This document shows positions 1 to 7,374 of a stretch of DNA of 27,076 bases, in pieces. Both the position numbers and the translations under genes were made by a program. The first letter of the stretch is position 1, and every line of letters begins with the position of its first letter. Below the pieces are notes generated by a model, which saw nothing but the letters and a program-made list of their open reading frames with translations, was not told where the DNA came from and searched no databases. This stretch comes from JAVBLK01 sp031553565 (GTDB taxonomy: Bacteria > Bacillota > Clostridia > Christensenellales > DUVY01). The stretch is taken from the NCBI GenBank assembly GCA_031553565.1, contig JAVBLK010000036.1, positions 1 through 27,076 of the forward strand, read 5' to 3'.

Positions 1-136
1 TTGAATGTGGCGTGTCTTTTTGGCTAAAAACCGCCGGACCCGCTTGCCAATATCCCGATATTGCCTGCGCGTGTCCGTCAATTTTTATCTCAAAAATCCA
101 CAGCCAAATTCAAAGGTATTTGTTCATTGTTTCCTT
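1..136 (-). repeat. dispersed repeat copy C (MITE-like, cut by window edge)
   Basis: Reading the minus strand from 136 down, the copy begins TTAAGGAAACAATGAACAAAT, which matches the start of the copy at 25919. Its central hairpin has an inner stem CAATAT (48-53) / ATATTG (58-63) with a 4-base loop. The outer stem is 36-43 paired with 69-76 (7 of 8 pairs). The flanks of the inner stem (CAGG on one side, GCAA on the other, minus strand) match the copy at 25979. The apex lies about 79 bases from the terminal motif, the same distance as in the copies at 14826 and 25919, so the far terminus should lie about 24 bases outside the window. The first bases of the repeat encode the last residues of the neighbouring gene. 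Confidence 0.6.
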
Positions 137-1011
137 AAAAGATATTTCGCGAAAATTCCGGTGACGGCCAGCATTTCTCCAAGCTGCAATTCGACCTTTG
201 CCCGCGCCGCGGCAACAGTTGTGAATATTCCGGGAGCCAGCAGCTTAAAATGAGAAGAGCTGTTTACAAGCACATACAGACAATCGCTTTTAACGTATAT
301 ATTCAGGCCATTTTGTATGACCGCCGATACCTCGCCCAAAAAACCGGCGAAGGGCGGCGAATTCAACAGCCGCTGCGCGTATCCGGCGTCATCGGCGTAT
401 AGCTTGAACCGCTTATCCACGGCATCATTGCCGGATAATATTTCAGGAAAAGGCAGCTTGAGCCCGAATTTCCCCGCCCTGTCGCGAAGGCACAGGATCT
501 TTTTGCCGGAAGGGTACGGAAACATATAAATCATTCCCGAAAAGTGCACTGAAGTGCTGGAGCCTCCGTCCGAATCACTGATAGTCGTACTGGAAATTCC
601 TTGCGCGCAGCGAAAATACGCGCCCTGATGAACGGCCTCTACATAATTGGAACCGCGGTAGGAGTCGCCTTTTTCAATAAAACCCATTACCTCCGCATAA
701 GGAAAGCCGGCATGCGGCTCGTACCGGATAAGGCCGGTGATCTTAAAAAGGATATCTTTTACAAAAACTTCGGCATAAGCGGCCTTGAAGCCCGCCGCCT
801 GTCCCCTGTAATAAAAGACGGAGAATAACACGGCGGCAAATACGCACAAACTGCCGGCAAGCATCCCTGCCGAAATATTTATTAGAAGCCCGAGTATCAG
901 TCCCGTCAAAGGCGGCGCCGCAAGACACGCGGCAAGGCAAACGTAAAAAGCTCTAAGGGCCCGCTTGCGTAAGGCCTCGATTTCCTCCAAAGTCTTTTCT
1001 GCATTTTCCAT
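124..1011 (-). CDS. DUF3137-like membrane protein
   Basis: The 295-residue protein (from ATG 1011) has a charged N terminus, two adjacent membrane segments (about residues 22-42 and 45-67), and then a soluble domain. The soluble part carries features I associate with the DUF3137 family: a phenylalanine-rich stretch around the RYEP motif, a YVEAVHQGAYFRCAQ-type segment, and a C-terminal module ending in an amphipathic helix. Molecular function is unknown. I chose ATG 1011 because an extended -10 (TGC-TATCAT, 1018-1026) ends 6 nt before it and there is no Shine-Dalgarno site, suggesting a leaderless message. A longer form from GTG 1071, behind a GAGG, is possible. The stop lies inside repeat copy C, so the last residues (RKQ) are repeat-encoded. 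No linked operon partner is visible. Confidence 0.6.
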   Translation of the reverse strand: MENAEKTLEEIEALRKRALRAFYVCLAACLAAPPLTGLILGLLINISAGMLAGSLCVFAAVLFSVFYYRGQAAGFKAAYAEVFVKDILFKITGLIRYEPHAGFPYAEVMGFIEKGDSYRGSNYVEAVHQGAYFRCAQGISSTTISDSDGGSSTSVHFSGMIYMFPYPSGKKILCLRDRAGKFGLKLPFPEILSGNDAVDKRFKLYADDAGYAQRLLNSPPFAGFLGEVSAVIQNGLNIYVKSDCLYVLVNSSSHFKLLAPGIFTTVAAARAKVELQLGEMLAVTGIFAKYLLRKQ

Positions 1012-1026
1012 ATATATATGATAGCA
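1009..1026 (-). promoter_or_regulatory. extended -10 promoter, leaderless start
   Basis: The minus strand reads TGC-TATCAT (TATCAT at 1023-1018), then 6 nt, then ATG at 1011. No SD lies between, so transcription would start at or next to the ATG. No convincing -35 is seen. Confidence 0.4.
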
Positions 1027-1091
1027 TACAATCTGGAAATTATTGCATGTATCATACGTGTTTTTAAACACCCCGGCCTCTGTCCCCGGAA

Positions 1092-1328
1092 TATAATGGA
1101 CGAATGGAAAATATCGGCGAAAAAGATTTACTTGCGATAACTTACGCTATCGCCGTAGCCTTGACGGACGGAAAATCCGACGAGGAGATAGAGACTATCC
1201 TGGGCGTACTATGCCTTACCTGCGACGCCGTCCGTTTCATGTGCCGCGAGCGCCGCATAAGGGAGCGCCGCGAGCACGAAAAGAACAATTACATTCCCCC
1301 GCCGCCGCCCATCCACAGAAGGCACTGA
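1092..1328 (+). CDS. small uncharacterised protein (74 aa) with leaderless-type start
   Basis: The coding part runs 1104-1328; the feature starts at the -10 box TATAAT (1092-1097), which ends 6 nt before the ATG. No Shine-Dalgarno site is present. The protein starts with an acidic-hydrophobic helical stretch (LLAITYAIAVALTDGKSDEE), then a cysteine-containing hydrophobic segment (two Cys around residues 36-39, another near 46), then a very basic arginine-rich stretch and a proline run before the end. The first half recalls small clostridial proteins of the DUF6774 type (about 50-60 aa, alternating AIA and SDDEL motifs), but this is a resemblance from memory only. It is followed by a strong hairpin at 1391-1430. 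Function unknown. Confidence 0.5.
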   Translation, partial: YNGRMENIGEKDLLAITYAIAVALTDGKSDEEIETILGVLCLTCDAVRFMCRERRIRERREHEKNNYIPPPPPIHRRH

Positions 1329-1390
1329 CAGCCGCAGTCAACCTAAAGCCGCGGCGCAAGGTGCGGCAAAAGCCTGGTACGCTTACAATA

Positions 1391-1430
1391 ACAGCCGCGC
1401 CGGATATCGGTTGATACCCGGCGCGGCTGT
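1391..1430. terminator. bidirectional hairpin between convergent genes
   Basis: A perfect 13-bp stem (ACAGCCGCGCCGG at 1391-1403, complement at 1418-1430) with a 14-nt loop sits between the small + strand gene and the minus strand hsp20. There is no long T tract on either side, so termination is inferred from position and stem strength. Confidence 0.5.
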
Positions 1431-1484
1431 CAGCAGTTTCCGCTGTTTCGCGGTTATACAAGTTTTCAAGAAAGTCCGTATCGT

Positions 1485-1973
1485 TTATTTGATCTCGATC
1501 CGGTAGGTGTTTTCCTTTTTCTCAACCTTCGGGATCGTGACGGTCAGTACGCCGTTTTCCATTTTGGCGTCCGCGCCTTCGCTTGCCGCATCCTCAAGGT
1601 ATACGCTGCGCTGCATGGACGAGAAGCGGCGTTCGCGGTAGATGTAACTCTTGGGTTGCTGTTTCCCGTCTTTCTTGGCTGCCTTTTTTCTATCGTTTTC
1701 GGCGGCTTCACCCTCGCTGATATTTTCCTCGCGCTTTACCGAAATAGTCAGCTGCCCGTCGTCAAAATTGAGAGATACCTCTTCCTTTTTAACGCCCGGC
1801 AAGTCAGCCGACACAACATATTCCTTTTCCTTGTCCTCAGCGTCCAGCCTGAAAGTATCTAAACTGAACGCTCTGTCCAGCCAGCCGCCGCCGAAAAAAT
1901 CGGCCAATGCATCCCCGCGCTCCCTGTCGTCAATGCGCCTCAGTCCTTTGTTATACGGTACAAATCCAAACAT
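1485..1973 (-). CDS. Hsp20/alpha-crystallin small heat shock protein
   Basis: A 162-residue small heat shock protein, an ATP-independent holdase that binds unfolding proteins in the cytoplasm. The alpha-crystallin domain runs from about residue 40 to the end: the YVVSADLPGVKKEEV strand region (51-66), LTISVKRE (75-82), a RRFSSMQRSVYL strand (115-126), and the conserved GVLTVTIPK motif (141-149). A lysine-rich insertion (about 85-108) lengthens the loop between beta strands. The start is fixed by AAGGAGGA (1981-1988), 7 nt upstream of ATG 1973. The gene stands alone behind a sigma-A type promoter overlapped by an HrcA operator (CIRCE), so heat induction through HrcA is expected. The 5' leader is long and contains a hairpin at 2081-2113. 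Confidence 0.93.
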   Translation of the reverse strand: MFGFVPYNKGLRRIDDRERGDALADFFGGGWLDRAFSLDTFRLDAEDKEKEYVVSADLPGVKKEEVSLNFDDGQLTISVKREENISEGEAAENDRKKAAKKDGKQQPKSYIYRERRFSSMQRSVYLEDAASEGADAKMENGVLTVTIPKVEKKENTYRIEIK

Positions 1974-2080
1974 AATAATATCCTCCTTGAAATTAAATTT
2001 TGTTTTTTGCGTGTTTTGCTTTTAAAGCCCCCGCGCAGCCGCAAACAATGCGCAAAAGCTGTTTAAACTTACCGCCGCTG

Positions 2081-2113
2081 CCTTTTCCGCAACCTCCGGA
2101 TGATGCGGAAAGG
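2081..2113 (-). promoter_or_regulatory. hairpin in hsp20 5' leader
   Basis: CCTTTTCCGCA (2081-2091) pairs with TGCGGAAAGG (2104-2113) with one bulged base. It lies in the transcribed leader, about 110 nt upstream of the start codon, and does not cover the SD site. Its role is unknown. Confidence 0.4.
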
Positions 2114-2138
2114 TTTTAGCAGTTTGCTTTTTTGATTG

Positions 2139-2165
2139 TTAGCACTCTTATGTATCGATTGCTAA
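2139..2165 (-). promoter_or_regulatory. CIRCE operator (HrcA site)
   Basis: TTAGCACTC - 9 nt - GATTGCTAA matches the CIRCE consensus TTAGCACTC-N9-GAGTGCTAA with one mismatch. It sits directly downstream of the hsp20 -10 box, where HrcA would block transcription. Confidence 0.9.
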
Positions 2166-2176
2166 TTTCGATTATG

Positions 2177-2204
2177 TTTTACCACTGTTTAAAAGCTTTG
2201 TCAA
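2177..2204 (-). promoter_or_regulatory. sigma-A type promoter of hsp20
   Basis: The minus strand shows a perfect -35 TTGACA (2204-2199), a 17-nt spacer and TAAAAC as -10, followed at once by the CIRCE operator. Confidence 0.8.
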
Positions 2205-2255
2205 GGGGTTTTTAAAAAATTTTTTAAGTGTTGAAATATTGTGACATAAGGCAAA

Positions 2256-2307
2256 GCGGCATGTGTATCAAATCAGATGAGTATATGCACGTCTGATACT
2301 AAGCCGC
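2256..2307. other. two-tier hairpin of unknown role
   Basis: Outer arms GCGGC/GCCGC (2256-2260, 2303-2307) enclose GTATCA/TGATAC (2265-2270, 2294-2299). An alternative inner pairing CAGA/TCTG competes. The stretch 2206-2348 between the hsp20 promoter and the next terminator holds no gene I can support. Confidence 0.35.
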
Positions 2308-2348
2308 CGGATGCAGCTATATATTGCGCGTCGTAAAACTTACGAATG

Positions 2349-2379
2349 AAAAGACTGCCCCAAAATAGGACAGTCTTTT
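2349..2379 (-). terminator. intrinsic terminator downstream of the DUF1614-like gene
   Basis: AAAAGACTG...CAGTCTTTT forms a 12-bp stem with one mismatch around a short A-rich loop. The minus strand stem ends in TTTT. It lies about 70 nt beyond the stop at 2450 and could act in both directions. Confidence 0.65.
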
Positions 2380-2449
2380 ATCTTGATTAACACTATGCTT
2401 GAAGACGTTGAATACTTTTTGATTTTGCTGTGAAATTGTTTCCTTAAAG

Positions 2450-3157
2450 TCAGATCCTGTCATCGTCACGGAATTCGTCGATCCCATGGAACTCTGCCTG
2501 TTCGGAGTGCAGCAGTATATCGCGCTTTTGGCGGCGCGCCGCTTCACGCCTTTCGGCCTTTTCCGAGCCCTCTTTCACCGCGCCGATCGCCTCGGCCAAA
2601 ACTACCGCGGTGATCCCCGAAATGATAATCGCGCTGAACATGCCGCCTATGCCCAAAGAAAGCGTAGGCGTCAGTCCGCGTATGCTGTTGATCACAAAAA
2701 CCGCGACTTCGGCCAAAATTATGCCCATCACCGCAGATGCGAACGCTGCACGGGAACTTCTTGCGATAAGGTAGCCGATCGCGCCGCTGAGCAGGCCGAC
2801 CGCTATGGCAAGCATTATCGACAGCGCGGTCGTTGTGACGGGAATAAAATAAATGACAACGAAAACCGCGGCAGCCGAAACCAACTCGGCCAAAATGCAG
2901 CGCCAAAGCTCACCGTGACGCGCAGCCAGAACCATTAAATAAATGCATAAGAGGAACGGGATCAAGAAACCGCCGATGCTGAATGAAAACCTGGTGCCGA
3001 TCCAGATCGAAGGGATGATCGCGCCCGCAATGATAGCGACCACTATCAGCAAAGCGACATACTTTTTCAAGCCCATCCGGGCAAAAACGCCGTTTAACAG
3101 GCCGATAAGGATCACTACCGCCAAGATACCTAAAAGCGCATAACCGATGTACATCAT
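2450..3157 (-). CDS. DUF1614-like integral membrane protein
   Basis: A 235-residue polytopic membrane protein with about six or seven hydrophobic segments, an arginine-rich cytoplasmic tail after about residue 195, and an acidic C-terminal end. The order of motifs (a short N-terminal helix, a GLKKYVALLIV segment, SIGGFLIPFLLCIYL, a later GYLIARSSRAAFASAVMG segment and LAEAIG near the end) resembles DUF1614 proteins of Clostridia, whose function is unknown. The start is set by CGGAGG (3165-3170), 7 nt before ATG 3157; a second ATG follows directly. It appears monocistronic, with an intrinsic terminator at 2349-2379. Just past its stop is TTTAAGGAAACAAT, which resembles the end of the dispersed repeat, but the rest does not match well. 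Confidence 0.7.
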   Translation of the reverse strand: MMYIGYALLGILAVVILIGLLNGVFARMGLKKYVALLIVVAIIAGAIIPSIWIGTRFSFSIGGFLIPFLLCIYLMVLAARHGELWRCILAELVSAAAVFVVIYFIPVTTTALSIMLAIAVGLLSGAIGYLIARSSRAAFASAVMGIILAEVAVFVINSIRGLTPTLSLGIGGMFSAIIISGITAVVLAEAIGAVKEGSEKAERREAARRQKRDILLHSEQAEFHGIDEFRDDDRI

Positions 3158-3255
3158 AATAAAACCTCCGGTTTGTGCGGCTTGCGGCGTTGAATTATTT
3201 TTGCTACGCCAGCCGACAAATTTAAGTTTATTATGCGTAAAAGATAAAATATTAT

Positions 3256-3282
3256 GCGCGGTGCAAAATTATTGCATTGCGC
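3256..3282 (-). terminator. possible terminator hairpin between rluA-like gene and DUF1614-like gene
   Basis: GCGC-GG-TGCAA-AATTA-TTGCA-TT-GCGC folds into two stacked stems with a small internal loop. T-rich sequence follows on the minus strand. It is placed to end transcripts of the feoA-feoB-rluA cluster. Confidence 0.35.
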
Positions 3283-3308
3283 AACAGTTTTTAAAAATTC
3301 ATTGTAAC

Positions 3309-3345
3309 TAAGTAAAGGCTGATTAATGGATTAATTTTGAGGAAA
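3309..3345 (+). repeat. partial end of the dispersed repeat (copy H)
   Basis: TAAGTAAAGGCTGATTAA (3309-3326) and the following ATTTTGAGG match the terminus of the complete copy at 14826-14990 read on the minus strand, with a one-base gap. The rest of the element would point into the 3' end of the rluA-like gene and is not recognisable, so this is a relic end. Confidence 0.45.
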
Positions 3346-3352
3346 AGATCCC

Positions 3353-4015
3353 TTAAACGTACATACTGTTTCTGACTATGCTTTTTCCGTTTAGGTACGA
3401 AAGGCACGATTCTTTCGGGAATCTGAAAGTGATTTTATAGGATACCAGGCTTTGATATTTTTGCTTGTATTTCCGGTTGATCTCGTTTGTGCCGTACTTG
3501 CCGTCGCCGATGATCGGATGGCCGATAAACGCCAGGTGCGCGCGTATCTGGTGCGTCCTGCCCGTCACAAGGTCAACCTCCAAAAGGCTGTTGCCGCCGC
3601 TTTCCTTTATCACCTTGTATTTTGTGATTATTTTTTTGTATCCGAATTTGGGCTCGGCCGAAATGTAGCTGAAGGATTTCTTGGCGTCCTTAAACAGATA
3701 CGCGTTAAGCGTAGCCGCCTTCTTGTACATGATACCGTAAACCTCGGCAATATAGATCTTTTGAACGCGGTACTCCTCGTTTTCGCCGAACGCGGCATAA
3801 AGCTCGTTATACGCAGCGTCATTTTTACTGAATATGACCAGGCCGACGGTATTGCGGTCCAGCCGGTGCACGGCCTCGATCGCAGGATTTTGGGCGGCGT
3901 TTCTTACCGCGCGCAAAAGATCCTCGCCGCCGCCCTCGGTCACAACCTCGCAGCCGGCGGGCTTATCGACAACAAGTATGTTGTCATCCTCGAACACTAT
4001 TTCAAATTTTATCAT
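3353..4015 (-). CDS. RluA-family pseudouridine synthase
   Basis: A 220-residue enzyme that converts uridine to pseudouridine in rRNA or tRNA. The catalytic motif HRLDRNT (residues 50-56, catalytic Asp53) and the C-terminal RTHQIRAHLAFIGHPIIGD signature are intact. The protein begins directly with the catalytic fold (VFEDDNILVVDKPAG), so it lacks the N-terminal S4 RNA-binding domain of RluC/RluD. The exact target base cannot be told from sequence. The start ATG 4015 follows CCGGAGAA. It lies 79 nt downstream of feoB on the same strand and may be co-transcribed with it, although the functions are unrelated. Copy H of the repeat abuts its 3' end. Confidence 0.88.
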   Translation of the reverse strand: MIKFEIVFEDDNILVVDKPAGCEVVTEGGGEDLLRAVRNAAQNPAIEAVHRLDRNTVGLVIFSKNDAAYNELYAAFGENEEYRVQKIYIAEVYGIMYKKAATLNAYLFKDAKKSFSYISAEPKFGYKKIITKYKVIKESGGNSLLEVDLVTGRTHQIRAHLAFIGHPIIGDGKYGTNEINRKYKQKYQSLVSYKITFRFPKESCLSYLNGKSIVRNSMYV

Positions 4016-4094
4016 TTGCTGATTCTCCGGCTGTCCGCGTTGTATTGCGTTTTAACGCGGCATAAAAGCATCCATAAACGTTTCTTTGGCGATT

Positions 4095-6257
4095 CTATAA
4101 ATATTTCTGCACATTGCACGATTTTCCCGAAGTACAACCGGTGCAATTTTTACATTTTGCTCTATTTTGGGCCGATTTATATAATACTATTGCTGAATAA
4201 GCCAGTATCGCGGCAGCCGTCAAAACACCTGCTATCAATCCGGGATCGCCGCTTAAAAACAACCTGCCCGTCCAATATACCACAAATGACACCGCATATG
4301 CAATCCCAAGCTGCATTATTACCGAGACCCACATAAGCCTTGCGCCCACTTCCTTTTTTATCGCGCTGACAGCGGACACGCACGGCACATACAGCAGCAC
4401 AAATACAACAAACGCGGCGGCGGCGGCCATATCGTTGTTCAGTACGGCGGAAACATCCGAATGCGCGATGCTCTGCAGCGCCGCAATTACGGTCTCCTTT
4501 GCAACAAAGCCCGACAGCAGCGCCGTAGCAGCCTGCCAGTTGCCGAACCCCAGCGGCGCGAAAATCCATGCTATCAGTCCGCCGATATGCTGCATCATAC
4601 TAACTGCGCCCGGCGCATCCGGGACGTATCTGAAAGTAAATGTAAAATTTGACAGGATCCAGATAATGACCGTCAGGCCGAACACCACTGTCGCGACCCT
4701 CGTCAAAAACGCGCGGATATTTTTCCAGATTATCATTATAACGCGTGACAGCGCCGGCAGCCGGTACGGCGACATCTCCATTATAAAATCGGGCCGCGGG
4801 CATTTGAATCTCGGGATCGAATCCAGGACCAGCGACACCAGCAACGCGACCGCAATACCCAGCATATACAAAAGAAAAATCATCAGCCACTGATTTATGA
4901 AAAACGCAGCCGCGACCGTCGCGTAAACCGGCAGGCGCGCGCTGCAAGACATAAACGGCGTTATAAGCACGGTTTTTATACGCATCGACTCGCTCTCGCA
5001 GTTTCTGGCGGTCATTACCGCGGTCGCAGAGCAGCCGAAGCCCATCAGCATGGTAAATACACTGCGGCCGCTGAGGCCGATCTTACCGAACAGGCCGTCC
5101 GTCATATACGCCACGCGCGACAAGTACCCCGTATCCTCTAAGAGCGCTAAAAACAAAAACAACAGCGTAATCTGCGGCAAAAAAGTTATTATGCTGCCCG
5201 CGCCGCCGAAAACGCCGTCCTTTATAAGATATCTGATCCATACCGGCGCGCCGATATCGGAAAGCGCCTTGAACGCCGCGCCGCCCGCCGTATCGTTGAT
5301 CAGCGCGTCCAGCGCCGCGCTTAAAAATTTCCCGACAAAGCCGAAAGTCAGAAAAAACACAGCCGCCATCACAAGAATGAATATGGGCAGCGCAAGCCAT
5401 TTATTAAGCAGCAGCCTGTCTATCCCCGAAAACCCTCGGACAGCACCGGCCCTATGCCCGATACATTTTGCTGCGATCTTATCGATTTCCTCATATCGCC
5501 TGGCCGCGGCAAAGCTTTCGCCGTCAGAAAACCCCGCCGCCCGGTAAATCGCCGCGGCAGCCTTATTGGCCGCGCTTTCCTGCGTTTTATCCAGCATAAG
5601 CCGCTCCCGCACGTACGGGTCGTTTTCGACAAGCTTGATCGCGCACCAGTCCGCATCCAGCCCGGCGGCTTTTGCATTAAAAGAAATAATAGATGCTATC
5701 TCTTTCGATAAAAGTATTCTAGAAATACCTGATTTATAGAGTACTTTTTGGGAATCTGCCTTGTGTTTTTTTGCAATACGCACTGCTTCACTTAAAAGCT
5801 CGGCAGTTTTTTTCTTATATTTTGCGCTTATCGCCATTACCGGAACGCCCAGCAGGCCGGAGAGCGCCGCATAATCGATAGTTTTTCCCTGCAGCCTTAA
5901 TTCGTCTGTCATATTGACCGCAAGTATAAGCGGCACGCCAAGTTCGGCAAGCTGCAGCGTTAAATATAGATTCCGCGCAAGGTTGTTGACCTCGCAGATA
6001 TTGATTATTATATCGTTCCGGCCGGACAAAACGTTGTCCCGCGACACCGCCTCTTCCTTCGAATACACCGTCAGGCTGTATATCCCCGGCAGGTCTGTGA
6101 TCGTAACGGTATCTCCGCCGCTTTTAAACGTCTTTGACTTTGCCTCGACGGTGACGCCGTGCCAGTTCCCGATATGCTCGAAGCTCTTGGTCAAATCATT
6201 GTACAGTGTGGTCTTACCGACGTTCGGATTTCCCAACAGCGATATTCTTATTTCCAT
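4095..6257 (-). CDS. feoB: ferrous iron transporter FeoB
   Basis: A 720-residue GTP-gated Fe(II) importer of the inner membrane. The N-terminal G domain has G1 GNPNVGKT (9-16), a GVTVEAK switch region (34-40), G3 DLPG (55-58), G4 NMTD (115-118) and G5 SAK (144-146), followed by a helical GDP-dissociation region. The membrane part contains the two conserved Gly/Cys cores, GFGCSATAVMTAR and SCSARLPVY, that carry the metal path. The extreme C terminus has a cysteine cluster (CKNCTGCTSGKSC), as in many clostridial FeoB proteins. feoA lies 57 nt upstream. The neighbouring FMN-transferase operon upstream suggests a locus concerned with iron and electron flow, but that link is inference. No Fur box was recognised. 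Confidence 0.96.
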   Translation of the reverse strand: MEIRISLLGNPNVGKTTLYNDLTKSFEHIGNWHGVTVEAKSKTFKSGGDTVTITDLPGIYSLTVYSKEEAVSRDNVLSGRNDIIINICEVNNLARNLYLTLQLAELGVPLILAVNMTDELRLQGKTIDYAALSGLLGVPVMAISAKYKKKTAELLSEAVRIAKKHKADSQKVLYKSGISRILLSKEIASIISFNAKAAGLDADWCAIKLVENDPYVRERLMLDKTQESAANKAAAAIYRAAGFSDGESFAAARRYEEIDKIAAKCIGHRAGAVRGFSGIDRLLLNKWLALPIFILVMAAVFFLTFGFVGKFLSAALDALINDTAGGAAFKALSDIGAPVWIRYLIKDGVFGGAGSIITFLPQITLLFLFLALLEDTGYLSRVAYMTDGLFGKIGLSGRSVFTMLMGFGCSATAVMTARNCESESMRIKTVLITPFMSCSARLPVYATVAAAFFINQWLMIFLLYMLGIAVALLVSLVLDSIPRFKCPRPDFIMEMSPYRLPALSRVIMIIWKNIRAFLTRVATVVFGLTVIIWILSNFTFTFRYVPDAPGAVSMMQHIGGLIAWIFAPLGFGNWQAATALLSGFVAKETVIAALQSIAHSDVSAVLNNDMAAAAAFVVFVLLYVPCVSAVSAIKKEVGARLMWVSVIMQLGIAYAVSFVVYWTGRLFLSGDPGLIAGVLTAAAILAYSAIVLYKSAQNRAKCKNCTGCTSGKSCNVQKYL

Positions 6258-6314
6258 TTATAGTTTACCATTGTACCGGCCGGTCTCCCGCCGGCGCATC
6301 CGCGCCTGCCGTCA

Positions 6315-6539
6315 TCAACATTCCTCGACGATCACCGACTCGCCGGTGGTTTGCCTCAGGGCCAGCATATAACCGCGCAGACTCACCAGCATCGTGACCT
6401 TAAACGGCGCGAAATTATATATCTTCAGCCTTGTGCCCTTTACAAACCCAAGCTCCAGCAGGCGCCGCCGCGCCTCTTTTGCCCCCGTTATTTCTTTAAC
6501 GCGGTATTCCCCGCCCGTTTCTCCCTGGAACAAAGTCAT
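6315..6539 (-). CDS. feoA: ferrous iron transport protein FeoA
   Basis: A 74-residue SH3-like protein that associates with FeoB and is thought to modulate its activity. The family pattern is visible: an N-terminal GETGGEYRVKEI strand, ARRRLLELGFVKGTRLKI (the conserved LxxLGfxxG turn) and the closing LRGYMLALRQTTGESVIVE strands. The length is typical. It begins the feoA-feoB cluster. No Shine-Dalgarno site is evident before ATG 6539; the upstream bases are TATA-rich, and a promoter very close to the start is possible but not clear. Farther upstream is a perfect 8-bp GC hairpin (6596-6619). Confidence 0.92.
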   Translation of the reverse strand: MTLFQGETGGEYRVKEITGAKEARRRLLELGFVKGTRLKIYNFAPFKVTMLVSLRGYMLALRQTTGESVIVEEC

Positions 6540-6595
6540 GATATATACTTATTCGGCAGCCGCCGCCCTAATGAAAAAAATATACGGATTTGAAG

Positions 6596-6619
6596 CCCGC
6601 GGCATTTTTTAGCCGCGGG
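6596..6619 (-). other. GC-rich hairpin upstream of feoA
   Basis: A perfect stem CCCGCGGC/GCCGCGGG encloses an A-T6-A loop. It lies between the terminator of the upstream operon and feoA, possibly in the feoA leader. A second stem, TTTGCCG/CGGCAAA (6645-6651, 6663-6669), follows. No riboswitch class was recognised. Confidence 0.35.
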
Positions 6620-6666
6620 AAATTGCAGGCTGAGTATGCAAAACTTTGCCGGTAAGGGAAAGCGGC

Positions 6667-6692
6667 AAAAAAAAAGAGCCCAAACGGCGCTC
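6667..6692 (-). terminator. intrinsic terminator of the FMN-transferase operon
   Basis: The minus strand stem GAGC(G)CC-GTTT-GGGCTC (6692-6676) is followed by nine T (6675-6667). It lies 80 nt past the stop of the Gx transporter gene, so it closes the three-gene operon and separates it from feoAB. Confidence 0.8.
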
Positions 6693-6771
6693 AAGACGAA
6701 GGTCGATTTTTCTTACAAAGCGCTTGACGGCATTAAAAGCTGAAAAATTCTTATAAACGCAGGAAACAATT

Positions 6772-7368
6772 CTATTCTACTATAACTTCTTTCGGCTTTT
6801 TTCCCGAAACCTTGAAACCGGTCAAGAATTTATCCGGCATAGCCTTTATTGTATAGTGAACGGCAACCCCGATCACAATTCCCGCCGCAAAGGAAGCAAT
6901 AATATTGGTCGGCAGAAGATACAGCACCTTTATCTGCCCTACAAAAATGCTTGCGGCCAGCAGCTGCACAATATTGTGCGCGACCGCGCCCAGGATGCTT
7001 ATCGACACAAGCGATATGCGCGGGTACAAAAAATACCAAAACAGCGACATTATAACAAGTGCGGCGCACCCGCCGGACAGCGAATAAACAAGGCCGAAAA
7101 GGTTCCCGCCGAACACCGCCGCCAATAAACACCGCGCAAGCGTCACTATCGCCGCAGGCAGCCAGCCGAAAACTATCAGCGTAAAAAGCGTCACTGCGTT
7201 GGCAAGGCCGACCTTTGTGCCCGGCGCAAAAGTCATGATCGGCGGCAGCCACCCCTCCACAATATACAAGATCAGCGCGGCGGCGGTCAAGACCGCCAAA
7301 TAGACGATCTCCCGCGTGCCTATCTCGATTTTTCTGTTTTTATCCTTACCGTCTTTCAAAATAACCAC
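6772..7368 (-). CDS. Gx transporter family / heptaprenyl diphosphate synthase component I-like membrane protein
   Basis: A 198-residue integral membrane protein with about five or six helices. It carries the family's hallmark after the first helix, MTFAPGTKVGLANAVTLF, where APGxxxGLAN is characteristic of the Hpre_diP_synt_I / Gx transporter group (an ECF-type S-component fold). The start is GTG 7368, only 6 nt after the stop of the NusG-domain-II gene; a TTG three codons in is an alternative. It is the last gene of the operon before the terminator at 6667-6692. In Listeria-type extracellular electron transfer loci, a protein of this family stands beside a NusG-domain-II protein and FMN transferases, which fits this neighbourhood. 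Substrate unknown. Confidence 0.82.
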   Translation of the reverse strand: MVILKDGKDKNRKIEIGTREIVYLAVLTAAALILYIVEGWLPPIMTFAPGTKVGLANAVTLFTLIVFGWLPAAIVTLARCLLAAVFGGNLFGLVYSLSGGCAALVIMSLFWYFLYPRISLVSISILGAVAHNIVQLLAASIFVGQIKVLYLLPTNIIASFAAGIVIGVAVHYTIKAMPDKFLTGFKVSGKKPKEVIVE

Positions 7369-7374
7369 TGCCCG

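Noticed and set aside
2349..2379. GACTG...CAGTC inverted repeat as an insertion sequence end
   Set aside because: There is no transposase nearby and the position after a stop codon with flanking A/T runs fits a terminator better.
2380..2446. TTTAAGGAAACAAT after the DUF1614-like gene as another full repeat copy
   Set aside because: Only the first 14 bases match the repeat end; the following bases and the hairpin core do not align convincingly.
3452..4336. Long open frame on the + strand opposite the rluA-like gene and the end of feoB
   Set aside because: It is antisense to two well-recognised genes, has no family likeness, and comes from their codon bias.
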